DNA of 64,000 nucleotides from NCBI GenBank assembly GCA_030141605.1, contig JAQGDQ010000318.1:191001-255000 (forward strand), written 5' to 3'. Shown piece after piece: positions 24,470 through 36,071 of the stretch. Both the position numbers and the translations under genes were made by a program. A model generated the notes under the pieces. It had not been told where the DNA came from and did not search any database. It saw only the letters and a list, made by a program, of their open reading frames with translations. Every line of letters starts with the position of its first letter. The stretch's first letter is position 1. Source of the DNA: Tubiluchus corallicola. Taxonomy: Eukaryota > Priapulida > Priapulimorpha > Priapulimorphida > Tubiluchidae.

Positions 24470-25310
24470 AATTAGGCCTGCATTGTAGGCGAAGAACTAG
24501 GCCACGGTTTCAACACCTGTGTTTGTAGACTGAATTAAGAGCAGGCCTAAGCAATGATCTCAATATTAGGCCTGCATTGTAGGCGAAGAACTAGGCCATG
24601 GTTTGAACACTGTGTTTGTAGACTGAATTAAGAGCAGGCCTAAGAGACGGTCTCAATATTAGGCCTGCGATGTGGGCTGAATTAAGAACAACTTGTGCAG
24701 CGTCCCAGCATTAGGCCTGCATTGTAGGCAAAGAACTAGGTCATGGTTTGAACACCGTGTTTGTAGACTAAATTAAGAGCAGGCCTAAGAGACGGTCTCA
24801 ATATTAGGCCTGCGATGTGGGCTGAATTAAGAGTAGGCATAAGCGACGATCTCAATATGAGGCCTGTGTTGTGGGCTAAATTAAGAGTAGGCCTAAGCAA
24901 CGATCTCAATGTTAGGCCTGTGTTGTGGGCTGAATTATGAGCAGGCCTAAGCGACGATATCAATATTAGGCCTGTGTTGTGGGTTGAATTAATAACTGGG
25001 TTATTACCTCAGCATTAGGCCCGCATTTTAGTCGGAAAATCTGACTTAGGCCACGGTCTCAACATTAGATCTGTATTGCAGACTGTTGAGCGCTAGGCCA
25101 CGGTCTCAACATTAGATCTGTATTGCAGACTGTTGAGAGCTAGGCCATGGTCTCAACATTAGATCTGTATTGCAGACTGTTGAGAGCTAGGCAACGGTCT
25201 CAACATTATATCTGTATTGAAGACTGTTAAGAACTAGGCCACGGTCTCAACATTAGATCTGTATTGCAGACTGTTGAGAGCTAGGCCATAGCCTTCACGT
25301 TACGGTCTCA
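24470..25310. repeat. Minisatellite built on AGGCCTG...CTAGGCC
   Basis: The left part (to about 25010) has units of 50-130 bp combining TATTAGGCCTGCATTGTAGG, GCGAAGAACTAGGCCATGGT and GAATTAAGAGCAGGCCTAAG. The right part (25040-25290) has about five regular 47-bp units with GGTCTCAACATTAGATCTGT and ATTGCAGACTGTTGAGAGCT. The two halves share the GGTCTCAA.ATTAG word. Confidence 0.88.
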
Positions 25311-25499
25311 ACAACGATTACAGTTCTAATTCGATTTGTAATCAAAAAAACAGCAAAAACATCCCATCAAACAATCGATTGTTATTCAAACAAGCTATGT
25401 ACGTTGGGTTTATTTTACTGTTATCAGTTAAACTTGGGAAAATATAAGAAAGAAATTTGCAAAAAAAGTTCTTTGTATAGAAATTTTTCAACTGCATTC

Positions 25500-25950
25500 A
25501 TTTGAGATTGATGACGTAACTGGCGGACTTCGTGACTTTTCCGAAGTGCACAGTGGCTTTCGAAATTATTTTAAAATTCTGCAGTTTATGTTCATGCAAA
25601 AATATCACAAAATTAGCTGTCCGTTTTTTAACTCATTATATCTTTGACGGAAATTGATCCTCCGTTGTTTTTCTTCAGTTGACGAATGGCGTCATTGGTG
25701 GAAGAATCTGCGTTCAACGTGGAACGACGTCATTGGTGGAAGAATGTGCGTTCAAAGTTGAATGACGTCATTGGTGGAAGAATGTGCGTTCAAACTGAAA
25801 GCGCACAAATGCGAAATGGTCGCGAATTTAAAGTGATTTTACCAATTACACGAGGCACTTATCACACTTTTGTTACTAAATCTTTCTGTCAATTCTCGCG
25901 AACAACGAAAAATAAGCCTAACTTCCCAGAAAACTTTACGTTTCCTTTAA
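25500..25950 (+). mobile_element. MITE family E, longest copy
   Basis: Collinear with 61905-62237: CGGACTTCGTGACT-like start, GCAGTTTATGTTCATGCAAA, GACGGAAATTGA, AGTGATTTTACCAATTA and the end CTTTACGTTTCCTTTAA. At 25685-25800 it holds three tandem units of GACGTCATTGGTGGAAGAAT plus GTGCGTTCAA. The other copies have at most one. Confidence 0.75.
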
Positions 25951-26226
25951 TATAGTTTAGAGTCATAGAAATGCAGTTAATGGAAAGAACATAGACCAAG
26001 GTAACGAAAAGTGTGCTCATGGCTCACAAGTAATGCATAGCTGGAAATAATACGACAGTCTTACAAAGGCAAAAAACATAGAAACTACGGATTAAAGAAA
26101 GAATGCACTTGAAAAAACATTTGAAAATTGTGTTTACACAGCAGTTTCTATTGTACTCTGTTCCGTTTCAATTTACCGTAACAATTTCACTTTCGTGCGT
26201 GGAATAGCTGCAACTGAAAGTGTTAA

Positions 26227-26493
26227 CTAAGTAGACCGGAAGTTGACTCGGATACGAGGCCTACTAACCTAGAAACTGTACTTCCGGTGAAGAAGAGAGA
26301 CGACAGAGGAGGTCATGCAAGCGAATCTGATTTGAAAGTGCATTTGTCGGAGGACGGGAATGGTGACGATGAGGCAATTTCGCGATTCGTTAAACACAGA
26401 GCATCGTCCCCTGCGCAATTTCGAGATTCACGCGACTGTGACATAGTTTGCGGCTGTGATCTCGATTCCTGGGAATCACACCAGGCGGCATGA
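26227..26493 (+). CDS. Possible coding fragment, no ATG, unknown product
   Basis: Open for 88 codons on the plus strand (26227-26490), ending in TGA, in a block clearly richer in G+C than its surroundings. The frame contains RDDRGGHASESDLKVHLSED, then DEAISRFVKHRASS and IVCGCDLDSWESHQAA: acidic, hydrophilic, no family recognised. No ATG occurs in frame. It could be an internal exon, a gene remnant or a chance frame. ACCGGAAGT at 26234 and ACTTCCGGT at 26280 are ETS-type sites in inverted orientation. Confidence 0.25.
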   Translation, partial: LSRPEVDSDTRPTNLETVLPVKKRDDRGGHASESDLKVHLSEDGNGDDEAISRFVKHRASSPAQFRDSRDCDIVCGCDLDSWESHQAA

Positions 26494-26511
26494 CGATACT
26501 ATGTTTTCACT

Positions 26512-26906
26512 AAGGGTGAGCATCGAACATTCGAAGTCGATTCGAACGAATCTTTTTTAGTTCGAATTCGATTCAAACCTAAAACTATAAATTCGAATAA
26601 TTCAGCACTTCAGGCACATACCTGCTTTATCATTAAAATGTATGAAACAGAAAGCGATTAGCGCAATTTAGCTGCAACTTCTCTGCAAAATTTTTAACAA
26701 ACTAAAGCGGCTTAATTGCACAACAAAATCAAGTAATATGCACGATCTTTGTAAGACCACTTTTTACCACTGGTTCAAAAATCTTTCAAACCCCATTCGA
26801 ATTCGATTCGGATTCGAGATGGTGAAATTCGGTTCGATTCGAATTTGAAAGTCGGAAATTCGATTCGACTCGAATTCGCTTTCTGGTAGGGAATACTCAC
26901 CCCTTG
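26512..26906. mobile_element. MITE family G with AAGGGTGAG ends
   Basis: Left end AAGGGTGAGCATCGAACATT. The reverse complement of the right end is CAAGGGGTGAGTATTCCC. The interior is almost wholly GAATTCGATTCGAA-type words, which can fold on themselves. The ends resemble hAT-type termini; no clear 8-bp duplication was found, so the superfamily is open. Confidence 0.6.
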
Positions 26907-27302
26907 TATTTGCAAATATGGATGTCATATTGATATGTGGACTTCACCACAACTTTGCAGCAATATTTTAATCAATAATTTATTTTTAATCAATAATTTG
27001 TTTTCAATCAATAAGTGCAAACTGTATCCAGTATCCAGTAGTTTCCATATCGTACGACAATATTGGTTTAATGTTGTATTAGTATTGGAGAAAGTATCCT
27101 ATATTGTACCAACATGGTAACAGTATTTTCTCAATGTATTTTTTGTCAGGATCTTAACAAGGTCGTGACAAGATCGTGTGCTGCATGGGTCACTAATGGA
27201 GTCCTAATGGACACATTCCAAGAATGGGTCCCGAGTGGCATAGTCCTGTGTTGTCATGGAGAGAGCACAAAACTGCCGTAGATTTTCCGCGAGAATTAAT
27301 GG
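26907..27302. other. No gene seen
   Basis: Contains two tandem AATCAATAATTTATTTTT-like words near 26970-27010. No other signal. Confidence 0.4.
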
Positions 27303-27911
27303 TGTAAAGCAAAGCCGTACCCAATCTTAAACTGTAGGTCAAAACAATCTACTCTTTAAAATATTGAAAGGAAACATACTATGTTTTCAAAAATAACTTA
27401 CGTGAGAGAATTATTACCGTACAAACAAGATTTCACGTTCGCGCCACTAGTTCTTCACTGTTACATGCATTTCACCATTTGCTAGTTAGACGGGCGCTAG
27501 CACCTGCATTTCGGAAAACATTGAAGAAAAACAGGTGCTGTACAACTGAGTTCAGATGTGTTAATTTGTGACGAACTACATGCGTTCCACAGCTCATGTG
27601 TGAGCACAGCAGTAAATTTGAATTTTTGTCTTAAAATATGCCTAGTTTTAGTACAACACACTGAATACCTTACAGTAGCACTGTACTTCAATTTTCGCTT
27701 TCGCAAACGCTTTCGCATGCTCGTGGAATATTTTTGCTGTTGAAAATTATGTTAGTTTGGGATGTCATCACTTAGTTGGGCTCGCCCGCTGTTAATTAAG
27801 TTTGCAATCTATTATGTAATTATCAGAAACGCTTTCGCAGTATTAATTGTATACTTTTTACGGTACTTGAAAATGGGGTAGTGTATGAAAAATCATTCTG
27901 TTTTTCTTTAA
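27303..27911 (-). mobile_element. MITE family A, near full-length reverse copy
   Basis: Begins GTAAAGCAAAGCCGTACCCA (right end of the family, inverted) and ends TCTGTTTTTCTTTAA. All internal blocks occur in reverse order relative to 2327-2939. Confidence 0.8.
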
Positions 27912-28747
27912 CAACATTCATTTGAATAACATTTCCATTTAATACGCTCTTCGGTTTGATACAATAACATAGTAATATTTACATGCTTGACGTCTATGAA
28001 TGTGATAAAAACGGGGCGAAAAGTGTGACGTAATTTCTAAAAAGAAAAAAGGCAAAGTGCGAACACGGCTTAAGCATACGGCAGTCGTCAAGTACATTGT
28101 TCCACTTTAATAAGAATTTACCTGCCCTCAACACACCACAAATACTCACAAATACTTTACAAAAGGTTCTAGAAAGTTAGAAAACTAATAATAACATAAG
28201 CCCACGTGTTCACTGATGATGTAACAACTTCTCAAAATTATTATAAAATTATAGCCAAGATGCCACGGACAGGATGTGAAATAGGAAAATTCTTCATTTC
28301 CTGCTATTATACCACAAATCACACCATATTTGGTAAAACGGTAATTGTCATCAGCAGTTTAAAATCACCAACCGTTTCATTTAAAGAGACCAGCAAAAGG
28401 ATTGCCATAAACTTTATAATGGGATAAACTTTCGGGTATTTGTAAAACATGATGAAGTAAATGTTTGATCTTACCTACACAAATATTTGCACAATTTTGA
28501 TGACAATAACGATAATGATGACGATGATTTTGATGATGATAACAGTGATGACTTTTGCAGTAAGCAAGCAAATTAATTCTACGTGTAAATCTATATATTT
28601 ATAGAAACTAGTGTTAGTAAACAGAAAAGGAAAGTGTTAAATTATGAACTTATTAAAACTTGTTAAATTATTAATTATTGTTAAATTATTAATACTTAAA
28701 TTTATTTCTTTGGTTATTTATCATAAATAGCAAAAACATCAAGCAAA
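27912..28747. other. No gene seen
   Basis: A+T-rich. A short (GATGA)-rich stretch at 28500-28550 and AATTATTAA-type words at 28640-28700. Confidence 0.4.
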
Positions 28748-28867
28748 AAGCCTACAGCACCTGGTATTCCCAGGCGGTCACCCATCCAAGTACTAACCAG
28801 GCTCTACGCTGCTTAACTTCGGTGATCAGACGAGAACCGGTGTTTTCAACGTGATATGGCCGTAGAC
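28748..28867 (-). rRNA. 5S ribosomal RNA gene
   Basis: A complete 120-base 5S rRNA on the minus strand. It starts GTCTACGGCCATATCACG and carries the metazoan core TCGTCTGATCACCGAAGTTA, AGCAGCGTAGAGCCTGGTTA, GTACTTGGATGGGTGACCGC and CTGGGAATACCAGGTGCTGT, ending GGCTT. The terminal stem can pair GTCTACGGC with GCTGTAGGC with one G-U/mismatch position. The internal A-box, intermediate element and C-box regions for TFIIIA/Pol III are present. A T-run terminator (TTTTT) follows at 28745-28749 and TTATAAG lies about 20 bases upstream. Only one copy is seen, so it is an orphan gene or pseudogene, not part of an array. The 5' half resembles molluscan 5S. Confidence 0.9.
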
Positions 28868-31057
28868 ATTTATAGCAGCTTATAACGGGTTTACATAGCA
28901 GAGCTCTGATTCAACAGCGTGACGCTCAATATCACACAAGCTAGATCATTGGTTACTCAACAGTCACGTGATCTTACGATGTGTAACCACCTGTATTCGT
29001 TCCTGGTGGCGTGGAGCCACTGTAACGTTTTTGCTGCCTGTTGTTATCTTTAATACCGCCACAAAGGAGCCTATTTGTTTGTTTATTTGTTTGTTTGTTT
29101 GTTCATTAGCAGGACAAGGCAAAGATAATATTGTTGAATAAATGTCCTTGAATTAAACTGTTAGAGGGGCGGATCTTTGGTAAAGGAATTTTGGGGCGGA
29201 TCTAGATCCATTCTTCTATTTGCAAAACATGTTTGCTGGTAAAAAATTTACGTCTGCGTAGGTAATTTGGCAAACTGTGTATATAATTACAATAGCTTAC
29301 ATAATTACATTAATTTTCACTATTGTTTCGGTCAGACTTTATTGTTGTAAAATTGTTTTCCATCATGCAGACGAATCAGTGTTCTGCATGATTATAAATT
29401 GTACCAGGTGGTGCAAAAAATGTGCGGAAGTTTTGATCGCGATATTACGAGAAGAAAGTAAAGTAATCGCTTGAGACATTACCACATTAAAGCTTAAGAC
29501 GTTTGTCTATAAATAGTAAAAATTTGAAGTCATTTCCTTAGCTTTGTTCAAAGATACAAACGTTTTAAAACAACAAATCAAAAAATCAATAACTTAAAAA
29601 AGTTTTGTGTCACTATCGTTTAAATTTACAGCGAATGCTCTACGTGACAATCATTTCCATTGTAAACTAAACGTTGCAACAGCTGAGAACAGTAAGAACT
29701 TTAGTTAGTTCATTTTGTCACGATTTTTGAACTAAAAATAATTCCTTTTTTGACCAAGAACAAGGAATTGGAACACGTTCCTAAAACCGAGGAACTTTTG
29801 ATACCGACATAAGTAAAACAATTGATTAAAGTCTATTTATTCTTATGGTTAATGCTGCTTGCTGATTATTGTTGTTTATTGTGTGACATGTGAGGTAGCC
29901 ACGATGGGCATGGCAAACTATCAAGACTTTATTTAATCAACTACACATTTAATTAATATCAAACACAACACGGTAAATATAAGAGGATAGTAATGCCAGC
30001 CCTCCGTCTTCAAGTCAGTTCCTAATCTCCTCCGAGGTGCGGGCCTCAAATCACTTGTCTAACTACCTAATGCGTCATGAGCTTCTGTGCATAAGGATTA
30101 CATCATCAATCTTTATGTCTGAGTCAGCCGGTCGAACATCAGCTGATCACGTGATGCCACACCTAACTAGGCTTCTATCCATGACGATAGTTTAATCTTG
30201 CATCGTCAAGCATTTAATCTTGATTTATTAATTTAATCACCAATTTAATCAAAATCATTGTTTAACACAGCTTTCCTTTACTCATACAGACGAAAATAAT
30301 TTCCTTGCAATAAACAATAAAATGTTATTTAGTAAACATAAATAACCGGTAATTCTCTGGAGATTTCTAGGTAAACAATGTACTTCACTAAACCCCAATC
30401 TCCTCATAGACGTTCACTTGTTTGTTGTAATTCGGCCCGCATAGCAACCGGTCAGCCTCGGGGGAGACATTGTAATACTGAAAGGCAGCTGGTCTCTCCC
30501 TCCCCACCTGCAATAATGACAATAATTAGAAGAAATTATGACGTAATAACAATTAACTATCACATCACGCTTAATAAAGGAGCTTTTCGAAATTATTGGA
30601 ACAATTTGTATCTGTCAATCACATGACAGACGAAATTTTTGTACAGCTATTATACCTACAACCCATATATAAGGAGTGACCAGCTAAGTGCTTGCGGTGT
30701 GCTAGCTATTAACAGACCACATATGTGCTGCTCTTTTGTTTGGAACAAAGGAAAAAAGGTTGTTTGGAAAAGAGAAAGAAAGCGTAATAAGAGGACAACA
30801 TTTCAAAATAAAATCAACAATTTTTCATGAGTTTCATACAGTCGATTGAATGTGTCCAACCGACTGTTTCAAAAACCAAAATGAGAAGTGTAAATTTCCG
30901 AATTAAAAAGCAAAATGTAGTCTATGTAGACAATGAACTTTCATCTATTTGCGGCGTACTAACTAATTGAAGCCAAAGCCATAACTATTTGTGGCGTGCT
31001 ACTGATAAATGGCAAACACAGAATAGACGAAAGTGTTTCATATTTATAACTATTTTC
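28868..31057. other. No gene seen
   Basis: Two kilobases without recognisable coding sequence. It holds a TTTGTTTGTTTG run at 29070-29105. The block at 29890-30475 contains an inverted AATAAA and G+C-rich parts and could be an old LTR, but no boundary duplication is convincing. The GTGGTGTGCTA word appears at 30690 and, diverged, near 30985. Confidence 0.35.
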
Positions 31058-31350
31058 AAGATGCAAAAGTCTAAAAGAAAGAAGGGTACCCAAAGTAGGT
31101 TTCAGAAAACTCGCCTTGAAAAATTATATTACATTATGGAAATCTTTTGCGTATATCGTACTTGTGTTAAAAGGATTTTTTGTTTGTTTTCATTTTAAAT
31201 CTCCCGCAATACTGTTCCGACGGCGCCATTACATGACGACATATATGCACAATGTAAATCAGAGGAAGAAAAGTACATGTTAAATTATGTCCCAAAAAAC
31301 TTTCCATGCAAATCTATGTTACTTAGCATTTTGCTTACCTGCTGGAAAGA
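31058..31350 (+). mobile_element. MITE family C, right-truncated copy
   Basis: Follows 22946 onward: GGGTACCCAAAGTAGGTTTC, AAATTATATTACATTATGG, TCTCCCGCAATACTGTTCCG, ACGGCGCCATTACATGACG, and stops near the TTGCTTACCTGCT block. Confidence 0.75.
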
Positions 31351-31359
31351 GAGAGAGAG

Positions 31360-31540
31360 ATGCAAGTGATGCAGATGAAGATGCTTTTCAATGCAAGTGA
31401 GGCGGAGAATGATAATGATACAGATGAAGATACTTTTCAATGCAAGTGATGCAGAAAATGATGATGATGCAGCTGAAGATGCTTTTTAATGCAAGTGATG
31501 CAGAGAATGATAATGATGCAGATGAAGATGCTTTTAAGTA
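31360..31540. repeat. ~40-60 bp minisatellite
   Basis: Four diverged units of GCAGATGAAGATGCTTTTCA plus ATGCAAGTGATGCAGA plus GAATGATAATGAT. Confidence 0.8.
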
Positions 31541-31718
31541 ATGTAGGTGCTTCAAGTCCCCATCTAAAGGTAAAGAAATTGTGGAAAAGAAAATTCATAC
31601 GATGTACAAAAATACTTTTTGTAATAATTTCAGCGATTAGCTAATTTACTAGAATACGAGGAGAGAGAGTGGGGGGAGAGAATGAGAGAGAAAAGCGTAA
31701 ATGATCAAAGAAAAGAAA

Positions 31719-31806
<88 letters not shown>

Positions 31807-31830
31807 AGAGCAGAGAGAGAGAGAGGAAAA
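31719..31830. repeat. (GA)n microsatellite
   Basis: Uninterrupted AG repeat of about 80 bp with a GGGGGG interruption near 31800. False Arg/Glu frames result. Confidence 0.97.
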
Positions 31831-32230
31831 AACGAGGGAAGGGAAGCAGAAACGAGAAAAAATGTGTGGTTCAAAATGTTACACCACCCTGCTTTCCTTT
31901 AATCTACTTTTTAAAATTAAAATGAAATAGACCTCGAGGAAAATATTTTTAAAAAATTAATTATGAGCACCACATCACGTTTAAGATAGGTACTCTTCAT
32001 AAATTGAAAATTTTACTGGTGCCGTGACTAGTTAGTCAATTTTTGCAAGCAACAACCTATTTGTAAAGAAACTCGGAGTAAGTGATTGTGGTGTGCTAGC
32101 TGTAACAGGTTATTTCAGAGGGGCAACAGATGCTGCAGAGGTTTATGAATATCCTTACTAATCATCTAATGTAAATTTTCTGTTAAGTGTGCTTAACTAA
32201 ATTATTATTAGAACTATTTATTATTATTGT

Positions 32231-32310
<80 letters not shown>

Positions 32311-33024
32311 CAACAACAACAAAATACTTTTTATTTTTTCAAATAAAAAGCTAATACAATTTATAATGTAGCGGGTCGCTTAAGAAAAGGATATTTTCTT
32401 GTTAAAAAGAATTTAAAGAAAAACTTCTGTAAAGCAAACTTATAAAGGGTGTCGAGCGGAAAAACGTCCTCAACCTGGAACTGCCACGATCAACCCGTTT
32501 AGCCTTTCTGCAAATCCCTCTGTTTACAATTTAATCAACAAAACTGGTGTTTTCAGGTATTTTGAAATTCAGAAATTAATTTTGCAAATCATTGCATGGA
32601 TTATCTACAGTATTAAAATCAATAATCCTGTCAACAGGAGATAATGCATTGACTTCCGCACATGGTAAAACAATCATCGTCTGTGTGGGGTTGGGTAGTG
32701 TGTGGGGTGGGGAGAGTCAACTCTGAAGGCTCGAAATGGCAGGAGAAGGGTAGGATCTGAATTTAATAAATCTTCATAAAAGCTTTCAGTCAGTGAAATA
32801 TACATTCATATCTCGCTTTGCTGGACAAAAGCGGGGAGACGTCGGTCCGTGTTTTACGATGCTAAACAAACATGGTAGGCGCCGTGTGTTAGATTCACGA
32901 TAACAGAATCAATCGTCTAATTGTCTCAGAAACGTCTAGTACGGGTCGCTCCCGTGCAATAGTACATAAAAACAGTCGACAATTGACTCAAAAGACTACG
33001 CATAATTGACTCTATATTTTTCTA
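31831..33024. other. No gene seen; contains (ATA)n
   Basis: An (ATA)n/(ACA)n tract lies at 32228-32322. The GTGGTGTGCTAGC word is at 32090. Otherwise featureless. Confidence 0.4.
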
Positions 33025-33452
33025 CACGGGATGCCCACACTGTATCTCGACACTAGGCGGAGGAGCTGCACAAGCAGGCAACGGCTAGAGGGCGGAGGAG
33101 ATCAAGTGACCCAATGGCCATGTGTAGAGGAGTAAACCATCCAAATCAGGAGTGGAGCCCCGAAGGCGGACCAGTGCAGCATGCTCACTGACTCCGGCAG
33201 CTCCTGCAGCCAACCTGGTGCCAAACGTATCACTCCGCTTTCCTTCGGATTACACCAGCGAGGAAGAGAGGGGGTTCCTGTTGTCTGGGCAACTCAGAAT
33301 CTCCATACACCTTGCCCAGGCTTGCGCCCTGGAGACGTTAAAGGATCGCACTGCTCAGCCACAGTCGACGCTGCAGCTCCATCAATGTGATCAATAACTG
33401 ACTCTCTTGGCGCACACTCCATTGTCTTCCGAGACAGAAGGATGCCAACCAT
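33025..33452 (+). mobile_element. GC-rich repeat family F, long copy
   Basis: About 425 bp of markedly higher G+C, from GGGATGCCCACACTG through GAGTGGAGCCCCGAAGG, ACTCCGGCAGCTCCTGCAGC and GGAGACGTTAAAGGATCG to GCGCACACTCCATTGTCTTC, CGAGACAGAAGGATGCCA. Both ends recur in inverse orientation at 8757-8855. Two open plus-strand frames inside (33152-33397 and 33181-33390) show no known domain. Possibly a SINE; no tRNA A/B boxes were recognised. Confidence 0.6.
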
Positions 33453-33835
33453 TTTTCTACACAGAGATATACACGTGGTTACACTGACGCACGTGATGTA
33501 AACAAAGTGACCGCCAACTAGCGGTCAGCTCGCGAAACAACGGACTGTTTGTGTCTTTAGTATGCGGGACTTTTAAAGGATCAGATTTTGTCCGATTTTT
33601 CTGATATCCGTAAAAGCGAGGCCCGGGAAACCGAGATATGAGAGCACAGGGTGGAACATAACATTTTCCTAGGGGGTACAGACGCAAGGAGTGATATTGC
33701 AGGGTAGTTATCTATTTTAGTCTGAAAGTTTAGTGTAGAAGGTAAAAAGCCAAGAAATTCCATAGACATGGTGATGTAAAAAGCGCTAAAATACCTGCCG
33801 AATGTTGTGGGTTTCCTGGGTTGTGTTTTGTCATG
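33453..33835. other. No gene seen
   Basis: Unique-looking sequence with several short minus-strand frames; none shows a domain. Confidence 0.35.
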
Positions 33836-34480
33836 TATTTTAATGTTCATTTTTTCTGCTTAGTTATGTATTTTAATTTTCATTTTGTGTTTAGTTATGT
33901 ATTTAAATGTTTATTTTGTGCTTACTTATGTATTATAATGTTCATTTTGTGTTTACTTATGTATTATAATGTTTATTTTGTGTTTAGTCATGTATTTTAA
34001 CGTTCATTTTTTGTGCTTAGTTATGTATTTTAATGTTCATTTTGTGTTTAGTAATGTATTTTAATGTTCATTTTGTGTTTAGTTATGTGTTTAGATGTTT
34101 ATTTTGTGTGTAGTTATGTATTTAAATGTTTATTTTGTGTTTAGTTATGTATTTAAATGTTTATTTTGTGTTTAGTTATGTATTTTAATGTTTATTTTGT
34201 GTTTAGTTATGTATTTAAATGTTCACTTTGTGTTTAGTTATGTATTTAAATGTTTATTTTGTGCTTACTTATGTATTATAATGGTCATTTTGTGTTTAAT
34301 TATGTATTATAATGTTCATTTTGTGTTTTAGTCATGTATTTTAACGTTCATTTTTTGTGCTTAGTTATGTATTTTAATGTTCATTTTGTGTTTAGTAATG
34401 TATTTTAATGTTCATTTTGTGTTTAGTTATGTGTTTAGATGTTTATTTTGTGTGTAGTTAAATGTTCATTTTGCATTTTT
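33836..34480. repeat. 31-bp minisatellite
   Basis: About 20 units of ATGTATTTTAATGTTCATTT followed by TGTGTTTAGTT, with ATTTAAATGTTTATT variants. A block of about 420 bp (33940 and 34310 contain the same run of variants) looks duplicated as a unit. Confidence 0.92.
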
Positions 34481-34650
34481 TTGTTTTTCTTTTTTGCTTA
34501 GGGATTTTTTTTTATTTGTTGTCCTAATTTTTGTGATAAAGAATAACCTTCGTGTAATTGACAGTTAATGCTGCCATTTCATTTTGTGTCAATTAAACAA
34601 TTATTGTCACTGGATCATCGCTGTCGTCATCGTCATGGTCATAGTCTTAC

Positions 34651-34728
34651 CTTTGACTCCAAACTATCATAGTCTAAGTTGTTTTCTCCATCTGAAGATG
34701 CGCATGCGCTCTTGTGACGAGTAGTGGC
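34651..34728 (-). CDS. Candidate linker exon of the espin-like gene
   Basis: A 78-base minus-strand segment bounded by acceptor ATGTAAG| and donor TCAAAG|GTAAG. It is open in phase 0 at both ends (26 codons: ATTRHKSACASSDGENNLDY then DSLESK), which matches the phase-0 end of the last ankyrin exon at 39871. The acidic Ser-rich character suits the region after the ankyrin domain, which in espins is poorly conserved and unstructured. There is no motif to prove membership. It could belong to another gene or be a chance open segment. Confidence 0.4.
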
Positions 34729-34935
34729 CTTACATCCAAATGACAGCAACAGTTGCAAACACTGAAAGTGAAAAAGTACAACTAGTAGAAACGATAATAG
34801 CGATGATAATGATGACAACAATGACAACGGCAGCAACATAATGGCGTTGATAACGGTAACGATGTTGAAAACAGTAACATTGGCAAAGGCAACGACAGCT
34901 GCAGTGAATTACCGTCACTGCCAAATTGCAGTTAG

Positions 34936-34985
34936 GATGACCTTGACCTTTGATAAGTTGTCAGAGTGACCTTGACTTGTGAAAA
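34936..34985. repeat. TGACCT-type dispersed repeat fragment
   Basis: GACCTTGACCTTTGA followed by GTGACCTTGACTTGTG. The same type occurs at 4517, 35895 and 53750. Confidence 0.6.
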
Positions 34986-35011
34986 TCGACTTTAAAAAGA
35001 GCAGTTTTTGC

Positions 35012-35652
35012 TTAAAGGATGATTGTGTAAAGATTTCAGAATGAAAAATGCTCAAATTGAAAACTACAATAACTTATTTTAAATCAAAGTTTAGAATAAA
35101 TAATAATTACCTCGTATACTCAAATTTTGTTAAACATTCAAAGCTACACGTGGCTCAGTGAATCTACTAAGATTCGCAATGGCGCCTTTTTGTCGCGAGC
35201 GCGTGGCCGACAAATAAAAGGCGGTACCGTGATAAGCATGATCATGAACTGCAGTGTTAGTTTCTGACGTCATGTGATGTAGAGCCCATTTTCGTGACAT
35301 CATGCATTTAAACAGTAACACTTACGCAAACGTGCTTGACGCACAAGAGAAGATGTCTACCATTGCATAAACTGTGGTAAGTTTCTGACGTCATATGACG
35401 TAGAGCCCATTTCTGTGACAACACGCATTTTTAGGCAGTAACAGTTACGTGCAAGGGAAGATGACTGCCATTGCACAAACTGTGGTTAGTTTCTGACGTA
35501 AGCAATAGCTGTTAATTAACCGTTAATTAAATTTCTAAGCTAATTATTCAAATACCAGAAACAATTGCTAACTTTTATAGGCAAGAAAATGTATATTTTG
35601 TGCAATAAATTAAAATGAGATTAAACATAGACAATCGTCTCGTCTTCCTTAA
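35012..35652 (+). mobile_element. MITE family B copy with internal duplication
   Basis: Bounded by TTAA (35012-35015 and 35649-35652). Follows the 9205 copy. The segment TTTCTGACGTCAT(G/A)TGA, GTAGAGCCCATTT through ATTGCA(T/C)AAACTGTGGT is present twice, adding about 100 bp. Confidence 0.85.
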
Positions 35653-35894
35653 TACGTGTAGACCCTTATATAAGCCTGGAAGGTCAAACCGTCTGTGGTG
35701 TGTTAAATTTCTTGAAAAAATAAACGCCATGAGAATTATACACATGTATTTCAGGTTAATTTCTTTAATGGAAGCTTCGGACATAAGCGCTTGTGGTGTA
35801 TTGTGGTGTAAGTTAATGAAAACTCCTTATTAAATTTAGTTATGCATTTTATCCACTAGTCTCTGAGATATGAGGAATTTTCTAAATCGACTAC

Positions 35895-35955
35895 CTCCCT
35901 GTGACCCTGACTTTTGGGGGTGGCACCCTTCGAGCTCCTCGTGACCATGACCTTT
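35895..35955. repeat. TGACCT-type dispersed repeat fragment
   Basis: GTGACCCTGACTTTTGGG and GTGACCATGACCTTTGACCC, followed by CATTCACCCTTCAGTGACA. Confidence 0.55.
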
Positions 35956-36071
35956 GACCCATCATTCACCCTTCAGTGACATTTGCGACAGTGTCCTTAT
36001 GCACACCTTTGCATGAGCAACAACAAAAACTATTCGTGTTCAGGTTTTAGTAGTGATACTACTGCGCTGGT

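Noticed and set aside
29888-30475. Possible solo LTR (inverted AATAAA, GAGACA / TGTGA ends)
   Set aside because: No pairing of TG..CA ends with a matching target duplication could be found; left as unannotated.
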